Shown here: positions 1 through 8,082 of the stretch, piece by piece | Layout of the letters: each line of letters begins with the position of its first letter | Position numbering within the stretch: the first letter of the stretch is position 1 | Notes under the pieces: generated by a model | The model's input: only the letters and a program-made list of their open reading frames with translations | The model's database searches: none | Told to the model about the DNA's origin: nothing | Translations under genes and position numbers: made by a program | Source of the DNA: Spirochaetaceae bacterium bin103 | Lineage (GTDB): Bacteria; Spirochaetota; Spirochaetia; SZUA-6; Bin103 | Direction of reading: 5' to 3' | Length of the DNA stretch: 45,942 nucleotides | Assembly (NCBI GenBank): GCA_002238925.1 | Contig: MPNH01000046.1 | Location: forward strand, 1-45,942

Positions 1-873
1 CACCAACTGTGGATCCTGGCGGCGCCGGCGGTCGCCTATTTCATCCTGTTCCACTACGTACCCATGTACGGGGTGCAGCTCGCGTTCAAGGACTTCGTCG
101 CCACCCTCGGCATCACCGGCAGCCCGTGGGCCGGGCTGGTGCACTTCCGCAAGTTCTTCAACTCGTTCCTGTTCTGGCGCGTCATCACCAACACCCTCGG
201 CATCAGCCTGTACGAACTGGCGCTCGGCTTCCCGGTGCCGATCATCCTCGCCCTGATGCTCAACGAGATGCGCGCCGCCACTTACAAGCGGGTAGTGCAG
301 ACCGCCGTGTACGCCCCCCATTTCATCTCCATCGTGGTGCTCGCCGGCATGCTGTACGTGCTGCTGTCGCCGGTCAGCGGCATGGTCAACCACCTGCTGG
401 TGCTGCTCGGCGGCGAACCGGTCAACTTTCTCGCCGAGACGCGCTGGTTCAAAACAATCTACGTGCTGTCGAGTGTGTGGCAGCACGCCGGCTGGGGCGC
501 GATCATTTACCTGGCCGTGCTGGCCGGGATCGACCCCACGCTGTACGAGGCGGCGCGCATCGACGGCGCCACCATCCGCCAGAAGATCGTCCACATCGAC
601 CTGCCGCTGCTGATGCCGACCGCCGTGATCCTGCTCATCCTGAGCCTGGGGCAGATCATGAACGTGGGCTTTCAGAAGGCGTACCTGCTGCAGAACCTGC
701 TCAACGCGGAAGCCTCCGAGATCATCGCCACCTATATCTACAAGGTGGGGCTGATCAAGGCGCAGTACGACTACTCGACGGCGATCAACCTGTTCAACAC
801 CGTCATCAACATGATCCTGCTGGTCAGCGTCAACCAGGTCGCCCGCGCGCTGCGGCAGAACACCCTCTGGTAG
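1..873 (+). CDS. ABC transporter permease, LplB family (5' truncated)
   Basis: Inner-membrane permease of a binding-protein-dependent carbohydrate importer of the LplB/aldouronate type. The reading frame is open from base 1, so the N-terminus lies outside the window; 290 residues remain of a family usually about 300-320 long. Hydrophobic segments alternate through the protein, and the cytoplasmic EAA loop that contacts the ATPase is clear (YEAARIDGATIRQKIVHIDLP-like, around 541-606). It is followed after 5 bp by the second permease. This LplB + YtcP order is typical of such importers, which usually borrow a shared ATPase encoded elsewhere; none is encoded here. The substrate cannot be told from the sequence, though a sugar oligomer is likely from the family and from the neighbouring sugar-type oxidoreductases. 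Confidence 0.9.
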   Translation, partial: HQLWILAAPAVAYFILFHYVPMYGVQLAFKDFVATLGITGSPWAGLVHFRKFFNSFLFWRVITNTLGISLYELALGFPVPIILALMLNEMRAATYKRVVQTAVYAPHFISIVVLAGMLYVLLSPVSGMVNHLLVLLGGEPVNFLAETRWFKTIYVLSSVWQHAGWGAIIYLAVLAGIDPTLYEAARIDGATIRQKIVHIDLPLLMPTAVILLILSLGQIMNVGFQKAYLLQNLLNAEASEIIATYIYKVGLIKAQYDYSTAINLFNTVINMILLVSVNQVARALRQNTLW

Positions 874-878
874 GCGCG

Positions 879-1781
879 ATGCGCACTTCGTTGCAGGCAG
901 GCGCCATCAGGCCATCGCGCGAGGACCGGATCAATCTCGCCATCGTCAACGTGTGCGTGACACTGGCCCTGGTGCTGGTGGCCTACCCGCTCTGGTTCGT
1001 GCTGATCGCATCGGTCTCCGACCCCGGCGCCATCTACGCCGGCCACGTCTGGTTTTGGCCGGTGAGCCCGACGCTGGCCGGCTACGAGCGCATCCTGGGT
1101 ACGGCGAGCATCTGGCGCGGCTACGCCAACACCATCTTCTACGCGGTGCTCGGCACGCTGCTCAACATCACGATGACGGTGACGGTCGCCTACCCGCTGT
1201 CCACGCGGCGCTTCTCCGGCCGCTATGTGCTGATGATCTTCCTGCTCGCCACCCTGTACTTCGAGGGCGGATTGATTCCCAAGTACCTGCTGGTGCGCTC
1301 GCTCGGGCTGCTCGATACGCGGGCGATCATGGTGATCATGGGCGCCGCCATGGTGTGGCACATCATCGTGACCCGCACCTTCTTCCAGACCACGATTCCC
1401 GAAGAGCTGTACGAGGCGGCCGCGATCGACGGCTGCAACCACATTCCGTTCTTCGTGCGCATCGTGCTGCCGCTGTCGCGCCCGGTGATTGCCGTTCTGG
1501 CGATCTACTACGGCGTCGGGCACTGGAACGAGTTCTTCAACGCGCTGATTTTTCTCGACGATCAGCAGAAGTATCCGCTGCAGCTTGTACTGCGCTCGAT
1601 CCTGATCCTCGACGACCCGGAAACGGTGACCGACATCGCCGACCTGAAGGAGCGTCAGCACGCCGCCGAGCTGATCAAGTACGGCAGCATTGTGGTGGCC
1701 AGCCTGCCGCTGCTGCTCGTGTACCCGTTCCTGCAGAAGTACTTCGTGCAGGGCATCATGATAGGCTCCCTGAAAGGCTGA
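879..1781 (+). CDS. ABC transporter permease, YtcP/AraQ family
   Basis: Second inner-membrane permease of the importer, 300 residues, which is normal for the YtcP/AraQ branch. It has an N-terminal membrane segment after about 18 polar residues, and the EAA loop reads YEAAAIDGCNHIPFFVRIVLP-like around 1410-1470. The C-terminus (LQKYFVQGIMIGSLKG) is the signature ending of this family. The start ATG at 879 lies 5 bp after the upstream permease stop, so the two are co-translated partners. It is followed after 22 bp by a Gfo/Idh/MocA oxidoreductase in the same direction, consistent with one uptake-and-catabolism operon. The cognate binding protein would be upstream, outside the window. Confidence 0.92.
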   Translation: MRTSLQAGAIRPSREDRINLAIVNVCVTLALVLVAYPLWFVLIASVSDPGAIYAGHVWFWPVSPTLAGYERILGTASIWRGYANTIFYAVLGTLLNITMTVTVAYPLSTRRFSGRYVLMIFLLATLYFEGGLIPKYLLVRSLGLLDTRAIMVIMGAAMVWHIIVTRTFFQTTIPEELYEAAAIDGCNHIPFFVRIVLPLSRPVIAVLAIYYGVGHWNEFFNALIFLDDQQKYPLQLVLRSILILDDPETVTDIADLKERQHAAELIKYGSIVVASLPLLLVYPFLQKYFVQGIMIGSLKG

Positions 1782-1803
1782 CCGGCCACGGCAAGGAGGG
1801 CGC

Positions 1804-3447
1804 ATGTTGAACTGGGGAGTGATCGGGGCGGGCGTCATCGCGCGGGTGTTCTGCAACGGCATGAGATTCTCGCGCACCGGCCGGATCGCGGCGGTGGCGA
1901 GCCGCAGCCGGGAGCGGGCGGACGCACTCGCCGACCCGTTCGCCATCGCGGGGCGGTTCGACCGCTACGAGGCACTGCTCGCCGACGACGAAATCGACGC
2001 CGTCTACCTCAGCACCATCCACCCGGCGCACGCCGAGTGGGCGATCAAGGCGGCCGAGGCGGGCAAGCACCTGCTGGTAGAGAAGCCGATCGGCATGAAC
2101 CACCTGGAGGCGGCGGCGATGATCGACGCCGCGGCCACCCACGACGTATTCCTGATGGAGGCGTTCATGTACCGCTGCCACCCGCAGACACAGCGGCTCG
2201 CCGAGCTGGTACGGGCGGGCGCCATCGGCGAGGTACGCATGATCCGGACCGTGTTCAGCTACCAGGGGCGCATCGCGCCCGAGTCGCGCACGTTCGGCAA
2301 CGCGCCCGGCGGCGGCGGCATCCTGGACATTGGCTGCTACACCGCCTCGGCGGCGCGGTTGCTCGCCGGGGCGGCCGCCGGCGAGCCGTTCCTGGAGCCA
2401 CACCTGGTGAAGGGCTGCGCGCAGTTGGGGCCAACCGGGGTGGACCATTACGCGGCGGCCACCCTGCAGTTCGACAACGGCGTGATCGCCGAACTGGTCT
2501 GCGGTGTCGACTGCCGGGTGCCGAGCCAGTTGGCTGTGTACGGCAGCGAAGGGATCCTGGAAGTGCCGGATCCGTGGACGCCCTGCTCGCCGTGCCGCCA
2601 CGCAGCCGAGCCGCTGCCTCCCGATACCGCGTTTCCGCCCGGCCGGATCCTGCTCACGCGAGCCGCGGAATCCGAGCCGGAAACAATTGCCGTGCCGGTC
2701 GACCGCGACCTGTTCACCTACGAGGCGGACACCGTGGCCGAGCACCTGGAAGCGCGCCAGGCGCCGGCGATGAGCTGGCTGGACACCATCGGCAACATGA
2801 AGCTGCTCGACCGCTGGCGCGAGGAGGCGGGGCTGGTGTACGAGCAGGAACGCCGCTTCCACGCCGGCACGCTCGGCGGCCGCCCGCCGCGCCGGCGGGC
2901 CGCGCCCCTCCCACGCCGCCCCGCCGGGCGGCCGCCCGCGGCGCCGGCGCGCCGCGCCTGCGGGGCCCGGCGGGTCGGCCGGCACGGCGATGCGGTACGG
3001 CTCCATCCCGGGGCTGGACAAGCCGGTCGCCCGCCTGGTGCAGGGCGCCGACCGCAACATCACCATTCCCTACACCGAGGCGCTGTTCGACCAGTACTTC
3101 GAACTGGGAGGCAACTGCTTCGACACCTCGCACGCTTACCGCGACGGCGCCTGCGAGCGCAACCTGGGCGCCTGGGTCCGCAGCCGCGGCGTGCGCGACG
3201 AGGTGGTGGTGTTCGAGAAGGGCGGCAATCCCCCCAACGGCACCCCGGAGGGCATCACCGACGAACTGCTGGCGGGCCTGGACGGCCTCGGCATGGAGCA
3301 CGCCGACGTATGGCTGATGCACCGCGACAACCCCGACGTACCGGCGGGCGAGATCGTGGACGTGCTGAACGAGCACCAGGCGGCGGGCCGCATGACCATC
3401 TTCGGCGTCTCCAACTGGTCTCTGGCGCGCCTGCTGGAGGCGCGTGA
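1804..3447 (+). CDS. Gfo/Idh/MocA family NAD(P)-dependent oxidoreductase; stop codon displaced
   Basis: Probable NAD(P)-dependent sugar or polyol dehydrogenase. Residues 1-120 form a Rossmann domain (GVIGAGVIA at the N-terminus, EKPIG around residue 95 with the family's catalytic lysine). Residues 125-340 form the alpha/beta domain with GGGGILDIGCY. Recognisable homology ends near base 2850 (about 349 residues), the usual family length. The frame then stays open through extremely GC-rich DNA and runs 458 bp into the aldo/keto reductase gene before stopping at 3447. The last ~200 residues are Arg/Pro/Gly-rich and look non-native. An indel in the GC-rich stretch, hiding either the true stop or an in-frame fusion to the reductase, is the simplest explanation. 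An AAGGAGG-like site precedes the ATG at 1804. Confidence is high for function and low for the 3' end. Confidence 0.8.
   Translation: MLNWGVIGAGVIARVFCNGMRFSRTGRIAAVASRSRERADALADPFAIAGRFDRYEALLADDEIDAVYLSTIHPAHAEWAIKAAEAGKHLLVEKPIGMNHLEAAAMIDAAATHDVFLMEAFMYRCHPQTQRLAELVRAGAIGEVRMIRTVFSYQGRIAPESRTFGNAPGGGGILDIGCYTASAARLLAGAAAGEPFLEPHLVKGCAQLGPTGVDHYAAATLQFDNGVIAELVCGVDCRVPSQLAVYGSEGILEVPDPWTPCSPCRHAAEPLPPDTAFPPGRILLTRAAESEPETIAVPVDRDLFTYEADTVAEHLEARQAPAMSWLDTIGNMKLLDRWREEAGLVYEQERRFHAGTLGGRPPRRRAAPLPRRPAGRPPAAPARRACGARRVGRHGDAVRLHPGAGQAGRPPGAGRRPQHHHSLHRGAVRPVLRTGRQLLRHLARLPRRRLRAQPGRLGPQPRRARRGGGVREGRQSPQRHPGGHHRRTAGGPGRPRHGARRRMADAPRQPRRTGGRDRGRAERAPGGGPHDHLRRLQLVSGAPAGGA
2881..2985. repeat. 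GC-extreme palindromic stretch between two reductase genes
   Basis: About 100 bp of almost pure G+C with several inverted repeats. One is a perfect 7-bp stem with a 3-base loop at 2883-2899 (CCCGCCG/CGGCGGG). Further on are a GGGCGGCCGCCC palindrome near 2930 and further CGCGCC-type repeats. It sits exactly where the Gfo/Idh/MocA homology ends and just before the aldo/keto reductase start. Such DNA is prone to sequencing and assembly errors, and could also fold strongly in RNA. I see no promoter or terminator (no T-run). Confidence 0.5.
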
Positions 3448-3922
3448 ATACGCCGAACGCAGAGGACGCAACTACTTCTCCGTGGTCAGCAACCAGTTCA
3501 GCCTGGCGCGCATCGTCGATGCCTGGTGGACCATCGACGGCAGCTACACGTACTGGCAGAGCGCTTCGGGCCCCGAGTTCCGGGACTGGTTCGAGGCCAC
3601 CGGGACAGTGCTGGTGCCGTGGTCGAGCCAAGCTTCCGGGTTCTTCATCGAGGACGAGGCACAGCAGCCGCGCGACCGCGACCTGCCGCGCTGCTACCAC
3701 AGCCCCGGCAACTTCACCCGGCGCGAGCGCGCGTTCGAACTGGCGCGCCGGCATGGGGTGAGCCCGATCAACATCGCGCTGGCCTGGGTGCTGCGGCAGC
3801 CGTTCCCGGTGTTTCCGATCATCGGCACGCGCCTGCCCGGCGAAACGCGCGACTGCCTGCGCGCGCTCGACGTTGCGCTCACGAGCGAGGAACTGCGCTG
3901 GCTGGATCTGCACGAGGGCTGA
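2990..3922 (+). CDS. aldo/keto reductase
   Basis: Cytosolic NADPH-dependent reductase of the AKR superfamily, 310 residues, the normal length for a TIM-barrel AKR. The catalytic tetrad is visible: Asp45 and Tyr50 in NCFDTSHAY, Lys77 in VVVFEKGG, and His111 in VWLMHRDNP. Later AKR landmarks are GVSNWS after residue 140 and LAWVLRQPFPVFPIIGT near residue 265. The ATG at 2990 gives the expected N-terminus (MRYGSIPGLDKPVARLVQG), but there is no good ribosome-binding site and the upstream oxidoreductase frame overlaps it. The two could therefore be one fused polypeptide interrupted by an indel. Its position behind sugar permeases and a Gfo/Idh/MocA enzyme suggests a role in processing the imported sugar; the substrate is unknown. 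Confidence 0.88.
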   Translation: MRYGSIPGLDKPVARLVQGADRNITIPYTEALFDQYFELGGNCFDTSHAYRDGACERNLGAWVRSRGVRDEVVVFEKGGNPPNGTPEGITDELLAGLDGLGMEHADVWLMHRDNPDVPAGEIVDVLNEHQAAGRMTIFGVSNWSLARLLEAREYAERRGRNYFSVVSNQFSLARIVDAWWTIDGSYTYWQSASGPEFRDWFEATGTVLVPWSSQASGFFIEDEAQQPRDRDLPRCYHSPGNFTRRERAFELARRHGVSPINIALAWVLRQPFPVFPIIGTRLPGETRDCLRALDVALTSEELRWLDLHEG

Positions 3923-4074
3923 CGTGAGCCTGTCTGGCCACTCCGTGACATGAAGACGACAAGGGCCGATGCCCAAGCATCGCCCGCGGGGCGGTGTCTT
4001 CGAACCAGGCAGCATGGACCGGGCGGGCGGCGTGGAAGTGCCCTGCCTGCGGCATCGATGTCGGGAGGGTTGTC

Positions 4075-4884
4075 GTGACCGGGAGCAAGTCGGGACGCGG
4101 CTGGCCGTGGCGCCGCGAACGCGCGGGCCGCGCCGCGGTGACGGCGGAACAATGGCATTGGGTGCGTGAGCAGCACCCGATTCTGGGCCGCCTGACCGCC
4201 GACGAGGATGCGCGCCTGAAGGAGCTGGCGGAGCAGTTTCTACGCCGCAAGCGGTTCGAGGTGCGCGGCCTGGAGGAAGACGAAGCGCTCTACCGGCTGG
4301 TGGTGGCGGCGCAGGCGTGCCTGCCGATCCTCGGGCTGGGATTCGAGTGGTACCGCGGCTGGCGCACCGTGGTGCTGCTGCCGCGCGCCTTCGAGGCGCA
4401 AATGGAGGAGACCGACGACAGCGGCGTGGTGCGCGAGTGGGAGGAGGAACTGGCCGGCGAGGCGTGGGACGAGGGCCCGGTCGTGCTGTCCTGGGAAGAC
4501 GTGGAGGAGTCGGGCTGGGGGCACGGCTGCAACGTGGTGATTCACGAGGCGGCGCACAAGCTCGACCTGCTCGACGGGGCCATGAACGGGCGCCCCGCCC
4601 TGCACCACGACATGGACCCGGAAGAGTGGCACCGCGAGCTCGGCGGAGCGTACGAGCGGATCTGTGCCGACGAGCGCGCCGGGCGCGAGCGGGCGGTCGA
4701 CCTGTACGCCGCCGAGAACCCGGCGGAGTTCTTCGCCGTCACCAGCGAGTTGTTCTTCGAGCAGCCGGCTGCGCTGCACGGCCAGTATCCCGGCGTGTAC
4801 CGGCAACTCGCCGCGTTCTACCGCCAGGACCCGCTGCAGCGTATGCACACGGACCGGGTTGACAAACCCCAATCGCAGGCATAA
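4075..4884 (+). CDS. mtfA: zinc-dependent peptidase, MtfA-like (M90 family)
   Basis: Putative cytosolic zinc metallopeptidase of the MtfA/M90 family; in E. coli MtfA interacts with the repressor Mlc and so links to sugar-uptake control. The zinc site HEAAHKLD lies at residues 157-164 of the chosen product, with a further conserved NPAEFFAVTSELFFEQP near residue 220 that carries the third ligand region. I chose the GTG at 4075 because GGGAGG lies about six bases upstream and the 269-residue product matches E. coli MtfA (265). An upstream ATG at 3994 would add 27 residues that include a CPAC pair but has no clear ribosome-binding site. The gene is followed by a strong terminator. There is no clear operon link to the reductase upstream (gap of about 150 bp). 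Confidence 0.85.
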   Translation: MTGSKSGRGWPWRRERAGRAAVTAEQWHWVREQHPILGRLTADEDARLKELAEQFLRRKRFEVRGLEEDEALYRLVVAAQACLPILGLGFEWYRGWRTVVLLPRAFEAQMEETDDSGVVREWEEELAGEAWDEGPVVLSWEDVEESGWGHGCNVVIHEAAHKLDLLDGAMNGRPALHHDMDPEEWHRELGGAYERICADERAGRERAVDLYAAENPAEFFAVTSELFFEQPAALHGQYPGVYRQLAAFYRQDPLQRMHTDRVDKPQSQA

Positions 4885-4945
4885 AATTCTGGTAATCGCC
4901 ATTGTGGCGATCGGTGTTTTTTGGTAGCTCCTTGATGGGGAGCCG

Positions 4946-4971
4946 GGGCCTCTTAGGAGGCCCTTTTTTTT
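4946..4971 (+). terminator. Rho-independent terminator after mtfA-like gene
   Basis: Perfect 7-bp stem GGGCCTC/GAGGCCC with a 4-base loop, followed immediately by eight T residues. A smaller stem (GCTCC/GGAGC, about 4927-4943) lies just upstream. The T-run directly abuts the ribosome-binding site of the NYN-domain gene, so termination here would separate the two genes and read-through would be needed for the downstream gene unless it has its own promoter. Confidence 0.85.
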
Positions 4972-4981
4972 GGAGGTCTTG

Positions 4982-5785
4982 TTGGTACAACGCTTTGCGC
5001 TGTTCGTCGATGCTGGTTACTTGTACGCTGAGGGCGGCAAGCTCTGCTGCGGAACCGCATCCCGTCGCCGATTCAAGGTGAACGAACGAGAGCTCAATGT
5101 GATGCTATCCAAGATGATGCGACAACGATGTGGGCTCAGCCTTCTCCGTACCTATTGGTACGACGGCGCGCGTCATGGCCTTAGAACCGTAAGCCAGCAG
5201 GCCATTGCTTGTTTACCCAACGTGAAGCTTCGCTTGGGTCGAGTCAACGCTCGTGGACAACAGAAGGGAGTAGATGCTCTTATCTATCGAGACCTCATGA
5301 CGTTGGCCCGTGACGGAGCGATCGGTGAGGCGTTCCTTCTGGCGGGCGACGAGGACTTGCGGGAGGGCGTAAGGGAGGCTCAGGATAAAGGAGTTCGGGT
5401 CACGCTGATTGGAGTCACGCCAGAGCCGGGAACACGTAACCAGTCACAGGAACTCCTGTACGAATCCGACGACGTGGTGACTTTGACCCGCGAGGAAATC
5501 TGCGCGTTTTTTTCAACTCTGAAGGGGCCGTATCCGCAGGTTGGCGGCAGCGCTGATCTGGCCGACGTAGGGGAGAGCTTCGCTAAACGGTGGCTCGAAA
5601 GCGCGAATAGCGACGAGATTCGAACTATACTCGAGAATCGTCCCCGTATTCCGCCTTTGATCGACTCCGAATTGATTCACACTGGCGAGCAAACCGTCGG
5701 GACATCTCTTCGGGGCAACGAGGGAGCCAGGCATGAACTCAGAAGCTCCTTCTGGAAAGTAATTGCGGACAAGCAGACCGAATAA
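4982..5785 (+). CDS. NYN-domain (LabA/DUF88-like) putative ribonuclease
   Basis: Protein of about 267 residues with an N-terminal NYN/PIN-like fold. It has FALFVDAGYLY with the first acidic residue (Asp near residue 9), KGVDALIYRDL near residue 100 (second acidic centre), and FLLAGDEDLREGVREAQDKGVRVTLIG near residues 120-146 (third). NYN domains are metal-dependent RNases related to PIN domains. The C-terminal ~90 residues show no domain I recognise. The TTG at 4982 is chosen as start because GGAGG at 4972-4976 is correctly spaced; TTG at 4970 or 4979 are alternatives. Base composition and codon use (many AAG/TTT/CGA/CGT codons) are clearly less GC-biased than the flanking genes, which suggests recent acquisition. 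The biological role is unknown. Confidence 0.8.
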   Translation: MVQRFALFVDAGYLYAEGGKLCCGTASRRRFKVNERELNVMLSKMMRQRCGLSLLRTYWYDGARHGLRTVSQQAIACLPNVKLRLGRVNARGQQKGVDALIYRDLMTLARDGAIGEAFLLAGDEDLREGVREAQDKGVRVTLIGVTPEPGTRNQSQELLYESDDVVTLTREEICAFFSTLKGPYPQVGGSADLADVGESFAKRWLESANSDEIRTILENRPRIPPLIDSELIHTGEQTVGTSLRGNEGARHELRSSFWKVIADKQTE

Positions 5786-5970
5786 AGTTTGCCACATCCA
5801 CGTCGAGCGCCCCGCATTGATCGGGCGCGATGCTCGCTCGCGGCCGACATACGGTGCGCGACAGACGCGGCGCGCCGCGCCTGCCGGCCGCCCGCCCCGC
5901 GATCACGGTGTTGCATGGCATGCCGTATTTCCTTACCGTCGCGAGTAAACCTTCTTGCAGGGGGCAATCG

Positions 5971-6963
5971 ATGGGTGCATTGAACCAGGCGCAGGTGGAG
6001 CAGTTCCGGGAGCTGGGCTATCTCAAGGTGGAGGGGGTGCTCGATCCGGCGACCTGCCTCGATCCGGTGATCGCCGAGTATGAGGAGGTGCTCGATTCGC
6101 TGGCCGCCGACCTGTTCGCCGCCGGTGAGATTTCCTCGACCTGGGCCGGGTTGCCGTTCGGGCCGCGGGTAACGCGCATCTACTCCGAGAGCGGGCGGGT
6201 ACACAACCAGTACTTCGACTTCTCGCTGCCCTTCGCGGGCGTGAAGGAGGACACGCCGTGCTGGTTCGGACCGGCGGTGCTGGCCGCGTTTACCGCCGAG
6301 CCGCTGCTCGACGTGGTGGAATCGCTCATCGGACCGGAGATCTACTCCAACCCGGTGCAGCACGTGCGCATCAAGCCGCCGGAGCGCGAGTTGCCTACCA
6401 CGCCGGACGGCAGGCCGGTGATCGGCGCCACCGGCTGGCACCAGGACCACGGCGTGGTGACGCCGGAGGCCGACGACACCGACATGCTCACCGTTTGGTT
6501 CTCGCTGTACGACACGCCGGTGGAAGCGGGACCGCTGAAGGTGGTGCCCGGCAGCCACCGCGGCGGCCTGCGCACCCACTGCCTCAACCACCCGGTGCCG
6601 GGCGCACGCGAGATCCCGGAACGGCTGTTCGAAGTGGACCGGACCGTCCCGCTGCCGACCCGGCGCGGCGACCTGATCTGCATGCACCGGCAGACCGTGC
6701 ACGGCTCGCTGAGCAACGTGAGCGACCGGATCCGCTGGAGCTTCGACCTGCGCTACAACCCGATCGGCCAGCACACCGGACGCGAGGCGTTCCCGGGTTT
6801 CGTGGCGCGCAGCCGCAAGGCCCCGCACCTGGAACTGCGCGACGCCGACCGCTGGCGGCGCAGCTGGGAGCAGACCCGGCTGCGGATGGCGCGGGTCAAC
6901 CGCGACGGCCAGACCGACATCCCATTCGGCCGCTGGACCGAAGGCCACCCCGACTGCGCCTGA
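5971..6963 (+). CDS. phytanoyl-CoA dioxygenase (PhyH) family protein (copy 1)
   Basis: Predicted Fe(II)/2-oxoglutarate-dependent oxygenase, 330 residues. The metal facial triad is visible as His157-x-Asp159 (WHQDHG) and His244 (RQTVHGS); Arg256 or Arg261 are candidates for 2-oxoglutarate binding. PGSH at 193-196 is the usual PhyH turn. The start ATG at 5971 has CAGGGGG upstream; an in-frame ATG at 5830 would add a low-complexity Arg/Ala-rich tail and is rejected. Many bacterial PhyH-family enzymes act on small natural products, lipids or taurine-like compounds, so the substrate is not predictable. It is followed, after a possible promoter, by an ABC importer operon. Three further PhyH homologues lie in this window. 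Confidence 0.9.
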   Translation: MGALNQAQVEQFRELGYLKVEGVLDPATCLDPVIAEYEEVLDSLAADLFAAGEISSTWAGLPFGPRVTRIYSESGRVHNQYFDFSLPFAGVKEDTPCWFGPAVLAAFTAEPLLDVVESLIGPEIYSNPVQHVRIKPPERELPTTPDGRPVIGATGWHQDHGVVTPEADDTDMLTVWFSLYDTPVEAGPLKVVPGSHRGGLRTHCLNHPVPGAREIPERLFEVDRTVPLPTRRGDLICMHRQTVHGSLSNVSDRIRWSFDLRYNPIGQHTGREAFPGFVARSRKAPHLELRDADRWRRSWEQTRLRMARVNRDGQTDIPFGRWTEGHPDCA

Positions 6964-7018
6964 CCGGGCCGACCCTTCGCGCTCCGGGCAAGGTTTACCA
7001 TTCGTTCACTTGCAGGTG

Positions 7019-7049
7019 TTGACACCGCTCGGGTGCAACGCCCTATATT
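7019..7049 (+). promoter_or_regulatory. candidate sigma-70-type promoter for the second LplB/YtcP operon
   Basis: TTGACA at 7019-7024 is a perfect -35 hexamer and TATATT at 7044-7049 a good -10, but the 19-bp spacer is longer than ideal. The pair lies about 58 bp before the permease start, in the only relatively AT-rich stretch of the gap. The Dpp-type operon at 13.8 kb has a similar TATATTTG -10 region. Confidence 0.5.
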
Positions 7050-7106
7050 TGCGTGGTTGCCCGCTTGGGCCAATCCCACCAACAGAGCTGTTGTTCGGAA
7101 GGAGGA

Positions 7107-8072
7107 ATGTTGGCGGAAACCGCTAACGCTGCATCTCGCCGCGCCATAAGGCTCGCTTCACGCCACAAGGCGTGGCGCGAGTACTCGATCAACTGGGAGC
7201 TGTACCTGATGGCGCTGCTGCCGGTGATCTGGCTCGTCGTGTTCATGTACCTGCCGATGTACGGCAACGTGATCGCGTTCAAACGGTTCGTTGCCTCCAA
7301 GGGCATCTGGGGCAGCCCGTGGATCGGCTTCGACAACTTCGAGCGATTCTTCTCCTCGTTCAAGTTCGGGAACATCATGTGGAACACGTTCTTTCTGAAC
7401 GCGTACGACCTGGTGCTCGGCTTCCCGATTCCGATTGTGCTGGCCATCCTGCTGCACTACACGCCGTGGCAGGGCTACAAGAAAACGGTGCAGATGGTCA
7501 CCTACGCCCCCCACTTCATTTCCACGGTGGTGATGGTGGGCATCATCTTCAAGCTGTTCTCGCAGCGCATCGGCATCGTCAACGTGGCGCTCACCGCACT
7601 CGGACTGCCGGAGTCCAACTTTCTCGGGTCGCCGGTCTGGTTCCCGCACATCTACGTGTGGACCAACATCTGGCAGAACATGGGCTACGCGACGATCATC
7701 TTTCTGGCGGCGCTGTCGGCGGTCGACCCCGAGTTGCACGAGGCCGCACGCGTCGACGGCGCCACCATCTGGCAGCGCATCTGGCACATCGACCTGCCCG
7801 GCATCGCCGCCGTGGTGATTATCCTGCTGATCCTGCGCCTCGGACAGATCCTGAACATTGGCTTCGAGAAGGTGTTCCTGATGCAGAACACGGTGAATAT
7901 CGTCGCCTCGGAGGTGGTGGACACCTACGTCTACAAGATCGGGCTCGCCTCACGCAATCCCAACTTTTCCTACGCGTCCGCTATCGGCCTGTTCAAGAAC
8001 GTGATCGCCTTCTTCCTGCTGATCGCCGTGAACCGCATCGCGCGGCGCACCAGCGAGACCAGTCTGTGGTAG
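7107..8072 (+). CDS. ABC transporter permease, LplB family (second system)
   Basis: Inner-membrane permease of a second carbohydrate-type importer, 321 residues. It is clearly paralogous to the truncated permease at the left edge (shared YLPMYG, SPWIGFDNFERFF, YAPHFIS motifs). The EAA loop reads HEAARVDGATIWQRIWHIDLP-like near 7738-7800, and the family ending RIARRTSETSLW is present. The ATG at 7107 is preceded by GGAGGA with correct spacing; an upstream in-frame start at 7053 lacks such a site. It is the first gene of a permease-permease-binding protein operon that ends in a strong terminator at 10.9 kb. No ATPase is encoded, as is usual for this family. Confidence 0.93.
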   Translation: MLAETANAASRRAIRLASRHKAWREYSINWELYLMALLPVIWLVVFMYLPMYGNVIAFKRFVASKGIWGSPWIGFDNFERFFSSFKFGNIMWNTFFLNAYDLVLGFPIPIVLAILLHYTPWQGYKKTVQMVTYAPHFISTVVMVGIIFKLFSQRIGIVNVALTALGLPESNFLGSPVWFPHIYVWTNIWQNMGYATIIFLAALSAVDPELHEAARVDGATIWQRIWHIDLPGIAAVVIILLILRLGQILNIGFEKVFLMQNTVNIVASEVVDTYVYKIGLASRNPNFSYASAIGLFKNVIAFFLLIAVNRIARRTSETSLW

Positions 8073-8082
8073 CGGGCAGCCG

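Noticed and set aside
5786..5970. Additional small gene between the NYN and PhyH genes
   Set aside because: Short open frames here are Arg/Ala-rich with no ribosome-binding site or recognisable motif.
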